DNA from: Podaxis mareebaensis
Taxonomy: Eukaryota; Basidiomycota; Agaricomycetes; Agaricales; Agaricaceae
Length of the DNA stretch: 64,000 nucleotides
Assembly: GCA_018524725.1 (NCBI GenBank)
Contig: JAEUWP010000472.1
Coordinates: 1 to 64,000 of the forward strand
Direction of reading: 5' to 3'
Position numbers and translations under genes: made by a program. Every line of letters starts with the position of its first letter. The stretch's first letter is position 1. The notes under the pieces were generated by a model. The model ran no database searches and was not told the DNA's origin. It was given only the letters and a program-made list of their open reading frames with translations. Below are positions 1-10,232 of the stretch, piece after piece.

Positions 1-178
1 GTGAAACCACCTGTGTACGCAATGCCGAAGTCGGCTCTGGGCGCTCCGCTGAGGCTGGTCACTCCGGCTTTCCATAGAATGAAGCTTAAAAGGGTTCAAA
101 ACGCAGATTTGTCATCACACAAGGATGCAGAACGTAGAGCATGTTATTACAAAATCGGAGCACTACTCACCGAAAACC

Positions 179-303
179 TCAATTGTGGACCATGTTTCCA
201 CTGTTCTCCCTTGCTTGTTGTGCCAATCACCCGTTGTTCACCTCGTATTCGTCTCACCAAGCCTCCAGTTCTGTAGAGCCAGTCTTTTTAGCTGTGTTTT
301 GAA
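179..303 (-). pseudogene. Orphan terminal exon of a sacsin-like/BTB gene (relic 1)
   Basis: This 125-nt minus-strand block lines up with the last coding exon of gene B (25062-25186): same length, same GSTELEA core, and a terminal TGA where B has TGA. It carries an internal TGA at 254-256 and a second one a few codons later, and its acceptor is AAG instead of TAG. No other part of the gene follows within the window on its upstream side, where the TOM70 pseudogene begins instead. I read it as the 3' stump of a lost array copy. Confidence 0.75.
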
Positions 304-362
304 CTTCAAAGGGAATATAATGAGCATCAACTGAAGAGCCGGATCGGTGGTAAGTCTTCGCA

Positions 363-2305
363 GAAAATAAACGCGTAATCCTCATCGGCGCTGCTGCCAC
401 CGTTGTTGCCGTCGGAGGTGTCGCTTACTATGCCTCAACATCCCGACAACGGACCGTGAAAGGGAACCTAGAGAAAGGCGAAAAGAAGGACAAGAAGAAG
501 GGCAAGAAGAAGAAGGGTACTGCCAAGGACGTACAGGGGCCGATTCTGGAGGAGCGGAAGACAACGGTGCAGGAGGCAAAAGGTGAGTAATTGCCTCCGA
601 GACATCGCGCTTCGTCGTGTGTAACTCACATACGGTAGTTGACGTCGAGAAACTGACCGCGGAAGAGATTGTGACCAAGTCTGAGGAGGTAGGTCTGCAC
701 CTTGCACTGTATCTGTTGCCATTGATTCACCTTTGTAAACAGGAGTGGGCGGAGATTGCGGCTGCTTCCAAGCAAAAGCGTCATAATGCCTACAAGTCTT
801 CGAACTTCTCGCAAACTGCAGGATATTACATGAAAGCTATTCAAATATCACCCAAGCCTGAGCCAACGTTCTACAGCGACCGCACAGCGTGCTACGTCAA
901 CATGTCGCCACCCCAATATGAGAAGGTCATGGTGGACTGTGATGAAGCACTGAAACTCGGCCAAAACCACGTCAAGGCACTCAACTGACGTGCTGTCGCT
1001 TTGGACGGTTTTGGCAAATATGAGGCCGCTCTCCACGGTACTTATGTGTAACATCATGCCAATAGTAGTATGTCATGCTGACCGGGCACAACAGACTTTA
1101 CGGCCACCACCATTCTTGATAAATTCCGAAACCAGACCACTGCAGCTGCTGCGAAACGTGTCCTCAAAAAGCCCTCAACAGAAAAGCCCGAGATTCTCAA
1201 AGGCCGAGAACCCCGTCTTCCGTCACATACCCTCATCTCTGCTTACTTCGCCGCCCTCCGTGAACGTCCCCTACCCTCACTTCCCGAGCATCTGACACAG
1301 GGTGATGAGACCCTATTGCTTGCCCTACAAGCACTCAAGGCGTCTGACTGCCCACATGTTGTCACGCTCATTCATGAGTCGATTGAACAGGGCATCTCGA
1401 CAACGCAAGGCAAGGCCGAGGCTTTCAACCTGCAGGGAACATTTAAGTTCTTGTTGGGCGATGTTGAAGGCGCCAAGGCGGACCTTGAGGAGAGCATCAA
1501 ACTCTTTTCTTCGTTCACACAATCCCTCGTCAAGATTGCGAGTGTGCACATGGAGCAGGGCGATCCTCAGAAGGCATTCGAATGCTTTGAGGAGGCGATT
1601 AAACACAACCCCGATGATCCTGATATTTATTATCACCATGGGCAAGGTATGTGTTCGCTTCATCATGTGGGGTTTGGACACAGTGCTGATGCCACATGCA
1701 GTGTTATTTATCATGAGCGAATTCAACGAGCAGCAGAGAATTACACCAAATCGACGGAACTTGACGATACATTCGTGTTCAGCCACATCCATCTTGCGGT
1801 TGCACAATACAAGGTGGGCAAGATTGCGAACAGCGTGGCCACTTTCCGACGAACCATCAAGACCTTCTCTGGTCACAGCGGACCCCGGAATTACTAGTAT
1901 GTTTACATATCTTCTTCGTTAACGCGGGTCTAAACGTACATGCAATCTCAGCGGCGAGCTGCTCTCCGACCAAGGTTGCTTCGAAGACGCCATCGAGTAA
2001 TTCGACAAAGCCATTGAGCTCGAGAAATCCAAGTCACCATGTGCTCGCCCAGCTAAACTTGCAGCAGAGTAGGATTGAGAAGGCTGTAGAGATGTTTGAG
2101 AGGCAAGCGGAGTTGGCGAGGAGTGAACCCGAGCTGGCGAATGTGTTGACTTATCAATATGTGCGTGTTTTCGATTGCCATGGATCCGATTTCGAGTTGT
2201 TAATTCCTTGGATATTGTCAGACTTCGAAAGCTCAACTGGAGTTCTTGAAGAGCTACCCCGAGATGGCAGAGCAGTTGAGTCAAATTGTGAGGGCCATGG
2301 CATAA
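363..2305 (+). pseudogene. TOM70: TOM70 pseudogene, copy 1
   Basis: This is a decayed gene for the mitochondrial outer-membrane import receptor Tom70. Conceptual translation gives, in order, an N-terminal membrane anchor (VILIGAAATVVAVGG, ending in YYAS), a lysine-rich linker (KKDKKKGKKKKG), and then TPR repeats from about 740 (EWAEIAAASKQKRHNAYK, later the [17 protein letters not shown] repeat). It ends in a normal-looking C-terminus (PEMAEQLSQIVRAMA, stop 2303-2305). Several 50-60-nt introns are still recognisable. It is broken by a TGA at 986-988, by a one-base loss near 1730 (copy 2 reads GAGGCGGCA where this copy reads GAGCAGCA), by a TAA in the exon after 1950, and by a deletion of about 130 nt near 2035 relative to copy 2. 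The original start codon is not evident. A functional TOM70 must lie elsewhere if the cell keeps one. Confidence 0.85.
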
Positions 2306-2940
2306 AGGTTTTCCCTGAAGTTCTACGTCCTAGACTTGTTTTGAGAAGTTCTTGGATAGACGCTTCCGCCGACATTGACATCCACGACGCCCTTGTTTTT
2401 TCCTCTATCTTCCACCCTCCCATGACTCCTTACACTGCTTCTCGAACACTTTTGCTTTGATTATTCATAATAATCTCATCTACTCGTTAATTGCTTCTTT
2501 ACTTCTCGTCGTCTTTTGCGCATTTCTTTTTGCGCCCGATTTTCCACCACGAGTTCTTTGGTTTGAAGTTTTTTTTCATGGCAATGCAACTCTCCATTCA
2601 CAAGATAGCCAGAATGCATTTCCTTGTCTCTGCATGTTGACCGAGTCTGTCATGAGTGCCTGGCTGCCGAGACTTCGGACATGGAATGGCATGATATCAT
2701 CGCTGACGCGCCGTTTTGCCAGTACGGTCAAGGAAATAAGAATAGCTTGTCATTCAAGGTCGGCTCAACAACTCAACGAATGATAGACAAGACACCAATG
2801 ATATCGTGATCACTCCTTTAACATCGGGCTTGTGTAATGCATGCTTCAAACCGGAGGTCTTGAAAAATACGAATACATATTGTATAATGATACAGAACGT
2901 AGAGTGTATTGTTACAATTGGAGTATACGGACTAAGCACT
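2306..2940. repeat. Duplicated 3' flank of TOM70 pseudogene 1
   Basis: This non-coding stretch matches 9635-10220 downstream of TOM70 pseudogene 2 over almost its whole length (shared blocks such as CTTTACTTCTCGTCGTCTTT and TTGGGCTTGTG). In the second copy the same sequence runs straight into the 3' end of gene A. The segment is therefore part of one duplicated block of TOM70 plus flank plus the tail of a sacsin-like gene. Confidence 0.7.
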
Positions 2941-3640
2941 GCCACAGGATAATTGAAGTAACGAATACACACAAAATGACACAGTTTAGTTATTCACTTG
3001 AAGTTCACAAGAGGGAAACTGGAAAGCAGATATGCACGGAATTTCACTCTATACGAAGTAAACGTGTGCTTGCCTGCTATGAGCTTTTCCATCACTCGTC
3101 TCGGCCGGGATTGCAATGCCTCTTAACAAGGACATGGGCGGTAACCACATCATTACTTCAGCACAACCGTGAAGAGGGGAAAAGGGGGTAAGCATGCGAG
3201 CACGTCAGCGTCTGTCTGACGTTAGGGCCTCGACTCAAAGGGTCAGAGTAGATAGAGGCGAGATGTGTACGAATAGACTTGTCACGAAAAATGTCGAGAG
3301 CGAGAGAGTGTGAAAGGGAACTTAGTAAATGCTGAGTAGATAGGTAGATACAACGCCGTATTTATACACAAAGCACCTACAGCTGTGCATAATACACGAA
3401 TAAGTTCTGTTGCGCTCTACGTGGTTCGTAGAGGTGATACTGAGTCAGAAAACCGAATAAATGAAATACAACAAAGGGATACACTGAGTTGGGAGTAAAG
3501 GGCAAATCAGAAACTTATAAAGTCTCCACAATTTGTAACACTTTGACCAGGAACTGAATTGGATGGAAAGCAAAACATCGAAATTAGGTGGGATGAGGGG
3601 AGGAGAGGAGATAGCGAAGTTGGAGTGTTGAGGCAGTGGA
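2941..3640. other. Intergenic, 3' flank of truncated gene F
   Basis: The first part (about 2960-3100) resembles 20970-21110 at the 3' end of gene E, sharing short blocks such as TTTAGTTAT and ACGTGCGCTTGC-like sequence. The rest, about 3110-3640, has no counterpart there and no convincing reading frame. Confidence 0.5.
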
Positions 3641-6600
3641 CTACCACGTGCCAAATACATATTGGTTGCGGAGGTTGAAGCGTTGACGGACACCCAATGG
3701 GGGTTCGCACCGTGTTGTTTGCTGAGTCATTATGGGTTGCGAAGGTTGAAGCATTAGTGGATGTCCAATGGGGGTTCGCGTCGCGTCGTTTGCTGAGTTA
3801 TGAATGCGTAGTTGGGGGAATGGATCGGACTGAACAGAGGTGTCGAGAGGGAGATTAGTAGGAGGATGATGGATAGCCGTTTGCACGCGCTGGGTGCCAT
3901 CCGATCCCCACAGCCGCTCTAAGGCTTCTCGAGCTCTTGTATTGAGGCGAGGATCAATGGCAGGGACTCCAAACGGACTCGCGGCTTCATGGTCAGCCTT
4001 TATATCGAAAGTGGTTTCTGATGGGCGCCGTAGGCCGTTGGTGGTAGGGACAAGATTAAACCTATTAAAGATGCTGAGGTCGAAAGACCGGTTCAGCGCC
4101 CAGTCCCAGAATTTGTTCAACCAGTGAATCTGATCACTTGACGCCGCCTGCTGGGACTGAGAGACATACGGTGAAGCACGGAGGTAAACGAAAACTTGAA
4201 CTACGTTGAGTTTGGTTACATTCAACACACTGGGCCCATGGTTGACCAATGCTTTGCGGATGTCTGGTTCGAGTTGCCTGAGTGAGACTGCATCGCGATC
4301 ATAGATAGCAAACAGGTCTTCCTCGATTTCGTTGAGGAGGACATGGGTCTTGCCGAACCCGGTTGATGCAGTGAGAGCCAGTCGAGCTCCGGAAACCGAC
4401 GGAATGAGAGGGAGACCCACGACGTTGCAGAAATTCAGCCTTGACAGAAGGTGGCGGAGGATGGCTTGGGCATCTGTGGCATTGAGGGCTTTCATCTTGT
4501 CGGCGAAAGGCTACAGTGACAGTTAGTTAACGTTGATGACTCAGAGGAATGCCGTCACACCTTCAGCCTTCCGTACGCGATCTCGGGTGATAAGATCTGG
4601 ATTTCACGCGAGAAGGTGAAAGGTTGAGAACGCAGGTACTTGATGGACGCGATGTCCATTTTGGGCGACTGGTCTTGGAAATTCTCTAATACCGTATCCT
4701 GCACGTCACTGGTGGACGGTTGGGGAGAACGATCCAGGTTGAGGTACCGCAACATATCTTGATGTATAACACGAAGATCGAGGTACACAACCGACTTCGG
4801 CGGTGTAAGGGTTTGGACTTGCCCCTGATCAACACCTCGAACGATGACAGTGCTAGCGATGGACGTTCTATGGGTTGATGTTGCACCATCTGAAGACACC
4901 GAGATAATGGGGAAGATGGGGAGTGCACGGAGCCGCGAGCGGAGGAGCTTGTCCGTCGAAATCGACCCATGCCGAGCACAAGCGGAAGGGAGGTTTTTGA
5001 TAAGATAGGCGCACAGATAACTTGCCTCCCTCTCAGAGAATTTTACGCTGATCGTTTTTGGCAGTGCACGCAGGAGGGCATGGATATTGGAGCTCGGCTG
5101 TAACTGCTTCAAGGCCCCTCGGGCTCTCACATTGAGGCGAGGATCAATGACAGGGACAGTCAAGAGCTCCAGCAGGTTCGTAATTTCCTGGTCACCCCAT
5201 GGATCGAAAACGGTTTCTGTAGGGCGTTGGAAGCCTTTGGTGGTAGGGACAAGATTGAATTCATTGAGGAAGCGGAGATCGGGAGACCAGGTCTGCACCC
5301 AGTCCCAGAATTTGTTCAGCCAATGAATTTGATCATCTGTCGCCACCTGCTGGTACCGAGATGCATATGGTGAAGCACTGAGGTAACTAGAGATGTAGGT
5401 TATGTTGAGTTGAGCCACATTTAGCACGCAAGGTCCATGATTGACCAATGCTTCGCGGACATCTGGTTCGAGTTGTCTGAGTGACACTGCGTTGGGATCA
5501 TAGATGGCAAACAGATCTTCCTCGATTTCGTTGAGGAGGACATGGGATTCTGTGAAGAAGGTCGACATGGAGAGGGCTATTCGAGCTCCAGAAACCGACG
5601 GGATTAGAGGGAGGCCCACGATATTACGGCAATTCGACGTTGATAGAAGGTAGCTGAGAATGGCTTGGACGTCTGTGTCATCGAGAGCTTGGATCTTGTT
5701 AACCAGGGGCTAGGGGTGATGATTAGTTCATGTTGGTGACTCGAAAAATCCCGTTCGCACCTTCAGCCTGCTATATGCAGTCTCGGGTGACAACACGTCG
5801 CTGCTCAGGCGTCTGGCTTGTATGACCTGCATGAGATATTGTGGAGGTTGGGTTACCAGAAGGCCAGCACGAGCAAGAGCAGCTAAGGTGCCAGCCTTAG
5901 GGTGTTCATCGGCAATGAGGATAGCAGCGGCAGCCTTATAAGGGGTATTCGTGCCGATCACTGGTGGAGCGGTAAGACTCAGGGCATAATGGGCAACACG
6001 GAAGGATATATCCTTCCAATACGCATAATCTCCAGAATCCACCTCGTCTTGGGGGCTGGGCCATACACCAAGGATGCTCTCGAAGTCATCATGTACAACA
6101 AGAATCTTGAGAAGCACGGCCCATGCCAGGGGAATATAGGTATCGAAAAGTAACCGGTTCCATTCGATCAAAGTCCTGTTTGCAGAGATCAAGGGATGAA
6201 AATTTCCATCCAAATGAGTAACGCACCGGTCATCCGAGTCCTTAGTAGCTTCCACTTCTGTTGTGTTACGCAGATTCTGCCGTGATTGCGTCAGCCCAAA
6301 GAGGGCATTGATATGAACGGGAAACCCTGTTCGCAACGGTAGAGGGAGGTGGGTGAAGAGTCGACCGATCTTTGCTGAAGGCGATGAGTCAAAAGGAACA
6401 GCAAGGTCAATGGTGGGGCTGAGTTTGTGCTGGTGCAGTGTAGCAGTGGGGTTGCTGCCAAGCCACTTGGAAAGCGTCCCCACTGCCCCTGCTTCGGAAA
6501 AGGGAGCATGAAGAATCCGCCATTCCCCCTTTTCCAACGAACGAGCAATAGTAGTTTGGATGGTGGCCTTGTGTATTTCGTACTTTCCATAAGGCTCCGG

Positions 6601-7506
6601 TGGTGTTCTGTTAATTGTCGCACTCGCGATCTGTGTCTTCTTCCCATTAGCACTGATCTCGTAGATATCGATTGAGGAAACGTTGCGCAAGAAGAGTAGG
6701 GAAATATTCAACTCTTCTGCCGCAAAGCTCCTGAGTAAGTTCGAGATGTCATCGGGAGAGGCGACGTTGTTACTGATCTGACTTGCAGAAGTACGTAAAG
6801 GAAGGCGCAAGATGGTGCCATGGAAAGGTTTCCCCCAATCGGAGCGTGAAAAAAACGAGCTAAAAGCAACAAGATGGTCATCGTATTTCCGGGAGTCGTG
6901 CTCGAGGTCCAGCCTGATACCACCCTGGACGCCAGAGACTCCCACGAACTCGTGTTTCGGATCAAGGATGGCAAGGTGAAGCCCGGAAAGTATGTGAGGC
7001 GTGCCAGTTACCTAGGCTGGAGTCAGTGACACCCCACCGTGAGCAAAGAGTGAAACGGACGTGGTAACACGATGAAAGTCCAATCCCGTAATCGCAGGCT
7101 TTCCTGTCTCATGCATAAGTCTTAGTGAAATCAACATGGTTCGGCGGGGATAGTCACGTGGTATCCACAACCTCTGATGGTTGATGGGCGCTCTTCAACT
7201 CCTCCCAGTCGTCCATTCGAGTGGTCACGTCGTTATGGGCCAGAAAGGCTGGTCCCTGGGTCCTAGCGAAATAGGGATGATACAAGTCTTTAGTGCCATG
7301 ATGGCGCCGGTCTAAAACAAAGACCTAGGTTTGGTGTGAGAGCCTGTTTAGAAATGGGGAGATAACTGACAGACCTGTTTGGTGGCGCGAGCATCATCTG
7401 AATTCCGAAGGATGTCATGTAGGAAATTGTTTGAAAATGGGTAGCTTTCCCCAGTTGTGTATGTTGTGGACTTTGGAGAAGCGCTCTGATCGTAGTCTTC
7501 GGTCAT
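3641..7506 (-). CDS. Truncated sacsin-like ATPase protein (copy F)
   Basis: Six exons, open throughout, starting at the ATG 7504-7506. Exon 1 is 44 codons with the N-box ILRNSDDARATKQ. Exon 2 carries the sacsin-type block with GPAFLAHND. A 43-nt exon 3 should hold the G2 glycine loop but reads ACDYGIGLSS instead of IGKYGIGFRS. Exon 4 (about 417 codons, ending near 5761) completes the first ATPase module and its following region (RLPLRTSAS, FPVHINALF). Exon 5 (5709-4561) and exon 6 (4510-3641) both begin with the same linker module containing GLPLIPSVSGAR and LLNEIEEDLFAIYD, so this exon is duplicated in tandem. The last ~90 residues are a new tail encoded partly by a 69-bp repeat. The second ATPase and the BTB domain of the full-length copies are missing. 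It could be an expressed short protein or an unfinished pseudogene; I cannot tell which. Confidence 0.75.
3664..3801 (-). repeat. Two-unit ~69-bp tandem repeat in the tail of F
   Basis: Units at about 3664-3733 and 3734-3801 share blocks such as CCAATGGGGGTTCGC and TTTGCTGAGT. The repeat lies within the open frame and gives two copies of a ~23-residue Pro/Gln-rich segment. Copy E has no equivalent. Confidence 0.8.
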
Positions 7507-7542
7507 GCTGGTTGTGAGAGTGCTAAGGATGATCCATGGATC

Positions 7543-7552
7543 CTTATATAAG
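7543..7552 (-). promoter_or_regulatory. TATA box of copy F
   Basis: The palindromic CTTATATAAG sits 37 nt upstream of the ATG of F. The same sequence is at the same distance in E and a close relative is at B, A and C, so this looks like an inherited core promoter. Confidence 0.65.
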
Positions 7553-7797
7553 GAGTCGTGAACCCGTCCTAAGAATAGTGTGTTCCTTCTGCCACGAGTC
7601 TATGTCATGTGGCATTTAATGTACTTGTTCGAGCGTTAATGTGCTGCGGCGTTGTGTCAAATTAGTCTCGCCAAGTGTTTCTCAATCTCCAACCGCTAAA
7701 GAAGCTTAAAAGAGTTCAAAACGCAGATCTGTTATCACACAAGGACGCAGAACGTAGAGCATATTATTACAAAATCGTAGCACTACTCACCGAAAGC

Positions 7798-7922
7798 CTA
7801 ATTGTGGGCCACGTTTCTACTGTTCTCCCTTGCTTGCTGTACTAGTCGTGCACTGTTCACCTCGTATTCGTCGCAATAAGCCTCCAGTTCCGTAGAGCCA
7901 GTCTTTTTAGCTGTATTTCGAA
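7798..7922 (-). pseudogene. Orphan terminal exon of a sacsin-like/BTB gene (relic 2)
   Basis: This 125-nt minus-strand exon is homologous to the last exon of gene B (same length, same TTTGTAG-type acceptor, GSTELEAYC core, ending VAHN and a stop, TAG here). It is open, but nothing upstream belongs to it: the sequence beyond about 7960 is unrelated. It stands directly upstream of copy F at the spacing that B's last exon has to copy E, so the exon and F were probably copied together. Confidence 0.8.
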
Positions 7923-7929
7923 CTACAAA

Positions 7930-8220
7930 GGGGATATAATGAGCGTCAACAGAAAAGCTGGATTGGTGATACAGTGTACTGGTACAAGTTTAGATGCTTT
8001 CTGATCAATCGGGTCTCCCCATCCTGACCATACAAATTCAAGGAAAAAATAGATTTTATCGCGGTGAAGTATCCCACGATTAATCTATGTAAATATGGCG
8101 TTGAACCGTTAAGCATAAGAGATAAAAATACGTGTCGACTTGGGGAGTATGAATAATGGCTTCGTGCACCAAGTTGAGACACGCGTGACAGTCCATATTA
8201 CATGGGATAAACGTCAGATA
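7930..8220. other. Short unassigned spacer
   Basis: About 290 nt between the relic exon and the transposase-like fragment. I see no gene, repeat or motif that I can name. Confidence 0.4.
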
Positions 8221-8714
8221 TCACTGTGCCCCTTGCATCTCCTCTTCCTCGTCCCCGTCATCGTCGTCCTCACCGGCTCTCTGCTCCTCAGCAGGGATGA
8301 TATCTGATAGCTTTGGCTTCCTTCCACGAACAGGCTTTTGAGGCCAGTCTCGCTTGGGAATGCCCTCCAAAGCCGCTTTCTCGGTCTCTGCTTCCCATCT
8401 CAACAACTCTCCTGGTGTTCGTCCTTCATCTACTGCCACAATAACTCCAGATGAACCTGAGCTTCCTTCTTCCTCTCCCTGGCCTCCTTTTTTCTTTCCT
8501 TTTCTGCCGCATTGGCCTGTTTCTGGGCAGTCCTCTCTTGAATCTTCGCAGGGAAGACGTCATTGGTGAGTACAGCACCCCCATCATCAATTAAAATCCC
8601 ATTATCCTCCACTGACTTCATCTCTTTCTTGTGTAGGGCCTTGTTCAATCGTTGCGACATTGAAGGCGCCAAGGCGGACCTTGAGGAGAGCGTCAAACTT
8701 GTTCCTTTGTTCAC
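8221..8714 (-). pseudogene. Charged-tail fragment, possibly the end of a DDE transposase
   Basis: Two minus-strand frames abut. The first, upstream on the minus strand, is rich in Lys, Glu and Arg (KIQERTAQKQANAAEKERKK). The second (8439-8221) has WEAETEKAALEGIPKRDWPQ, a PVRGRKPK patch and a very acidic end before its stop. They are offset by one frame, so either a small intron or a frameshift joins them. Coiled, charged tails with basic RGRKPK-type patches occur at the C-terminus of pogo/Tigger-like transposases in fungi, but no catalytic DDE part is present, so the assignment is weak. The fragment sits exactly where the 5' half of TOM70 copy 2 is missing, with a small overlap of its open frame into that pseudogene. 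Confidence 0.3.
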
Positions 8715-9634
8715 TCAGTCTCTCGTCGAGATTGCGAGTGTACGCATGGAGCAGGGCGATCCTCAGAAAGCATTCGAATGCTTTGAGGAGGCGATTAAAC
8801 ACAATCCCAATGATCCTGATATTTATTATCATCGTGGGCAAGGTATGCGTTCGCTTCATCAGGTGGGGTTTGGACACAGTGCCGATGTCGCGTGCAGCGT
8901 TGTTTATTACGAACGAATTCAATGAGGCGGCAGAGAACTACACCAAGTCGACAGACCTTGATGATACATTCGTGTTCAGCCACATTCAACTTGCGGTTGC
9001 ACAGTCCAAGGCCGGCAAGATTGCAAACACCATGGCTACTTTCCGACGAACCATCAAGACTTTCTCCGATCGCAGCGAGTCCCAGAACTACTAGTATGTT
9101 TACACCTCTTCTCCTTTATTGACACGGGCCTAACATACACCCAACCCTAGCGGCGAACTGCTCCTCGACCAAGGTCGCTTCGAAGATGCCATCGAGAAAT
9201 TCGACAAAGCTATCGAACTCAAGAACCGAAATCACCACGCCCACCAAACGTCCTCTCGCTTGTCAACAAGGGTCTTGCGTTGTATCAATGGAAACAAGGT
9301 ATTGGTGCTGCGGAGAGATGCTGTAATGAAGCGCTGAGGATTGATCCGGAGTGCGAATTTGCTGTCACTATGCTCGCCCGACTGAACTTGCAGCAGAGTA
9401 GGATTGAGAAGGCTGTAGAGATGTTTGAGAGGCAAGCGGAGTTGGCGAGGAGTGAACCCGAGGTGGCGAATGCGTTGACTTATCAATACGTGCGTGTTTT
9501 TAATTGTCATGTGTGCGATTTCGAGTTGTTGATTCCTTCGGTGTTGTCAGGCTTCGAAAACTCAACTCGAGTTCCTGAAGAGCTAGCCCGAGATGGCGGA
9601 GCAGCTGAGCCAAATTACGAGGGCCATGGCGTAA
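8658..9634 (+). pseudogene. TOM70: TOM70 pseudogene, copy 2 (5' truncated)
   Basis: This is the second decayed TOM70 fragment. Homology to copy 1 begins abruptly near 8658 inside the TPR region ([12 protein letters not shown]) and runs to the end, so the membrane anchor and first TPRs are absent. It keeps ~130 nt that copy 1 lost, including a TPR with ALYQWKQGIGAAERCCNEAL. It is disrupted by a frameshift around 9225-9250 and by a TAG within the last exon (FLKS then stop, where copy 1 has FLKSYPEMAEQ). The C-terminal frame ends at 9632-9634. It lies tail to tail with gene A, as copy 1 does with F. Confidence 0.85.
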
Positions 9635-10232
9635 AGGTTTCCCCTGAAGTTCTACGTTCTAGTAGACTTGTTTTGAGAAATTCTTGGGTAGACGCTTCCC
9701 TTGACATTGACATCCACGATGCCCTTGTTTTTCCCTCTCTCTTCCACTCTTTTATCTTCATATGTGACTCCTTACACTGCTTCTCGGGCACTTTTGTTTT
9801 GATTATTCGTAATAATCTCATTTACTCGTTCATTGCTTCTTTACTTCTTGTCGTCTTTTGCGCATTCCTTTCGCACCCGATTCTCGACCACGGGTTCTTG
9901 GCTTGCAGTTTTTCGTGGCAATGTAACTCTCCATTCACAAGATAACCAAAATGCATTTCCTTGCCTGCCCAGCTGCCAAGACTTCGGACATGGAATGACA
10001 TGATGTCATTGCTGACGCGACATTTTGCCGGCACAATCCAAGAAATAAAAATAGCTTGTCGTTCAAGGTTGGCTAAACAAAACAAATGGCAGACAGGCGT
10101 AAATGATGTGATTACACCAGCAGTTTAACGTTGGGCTTGTGGAGCGCGTGCCTCAAGCGAGATAGAGGTCTTGAAAAGTGCATCATATCTTACAAGGATA
10201 CAGAATGTTGTATTGTTACAATGTCCAAAACT
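9635..10232. repeat. Duplicated 3' flank between TOM70 copy 2 and gene A
   Basis: This is non-coding, matches 2306-2940, and joins the 3' end of gene A. The A-proximal part (about 10150-10232) resembles the 3' flanks of B and of both relic exons (TACAAGGATACAGAA-like block), so it is the common 3'-UTR region of the family. Confidence 0.65.
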
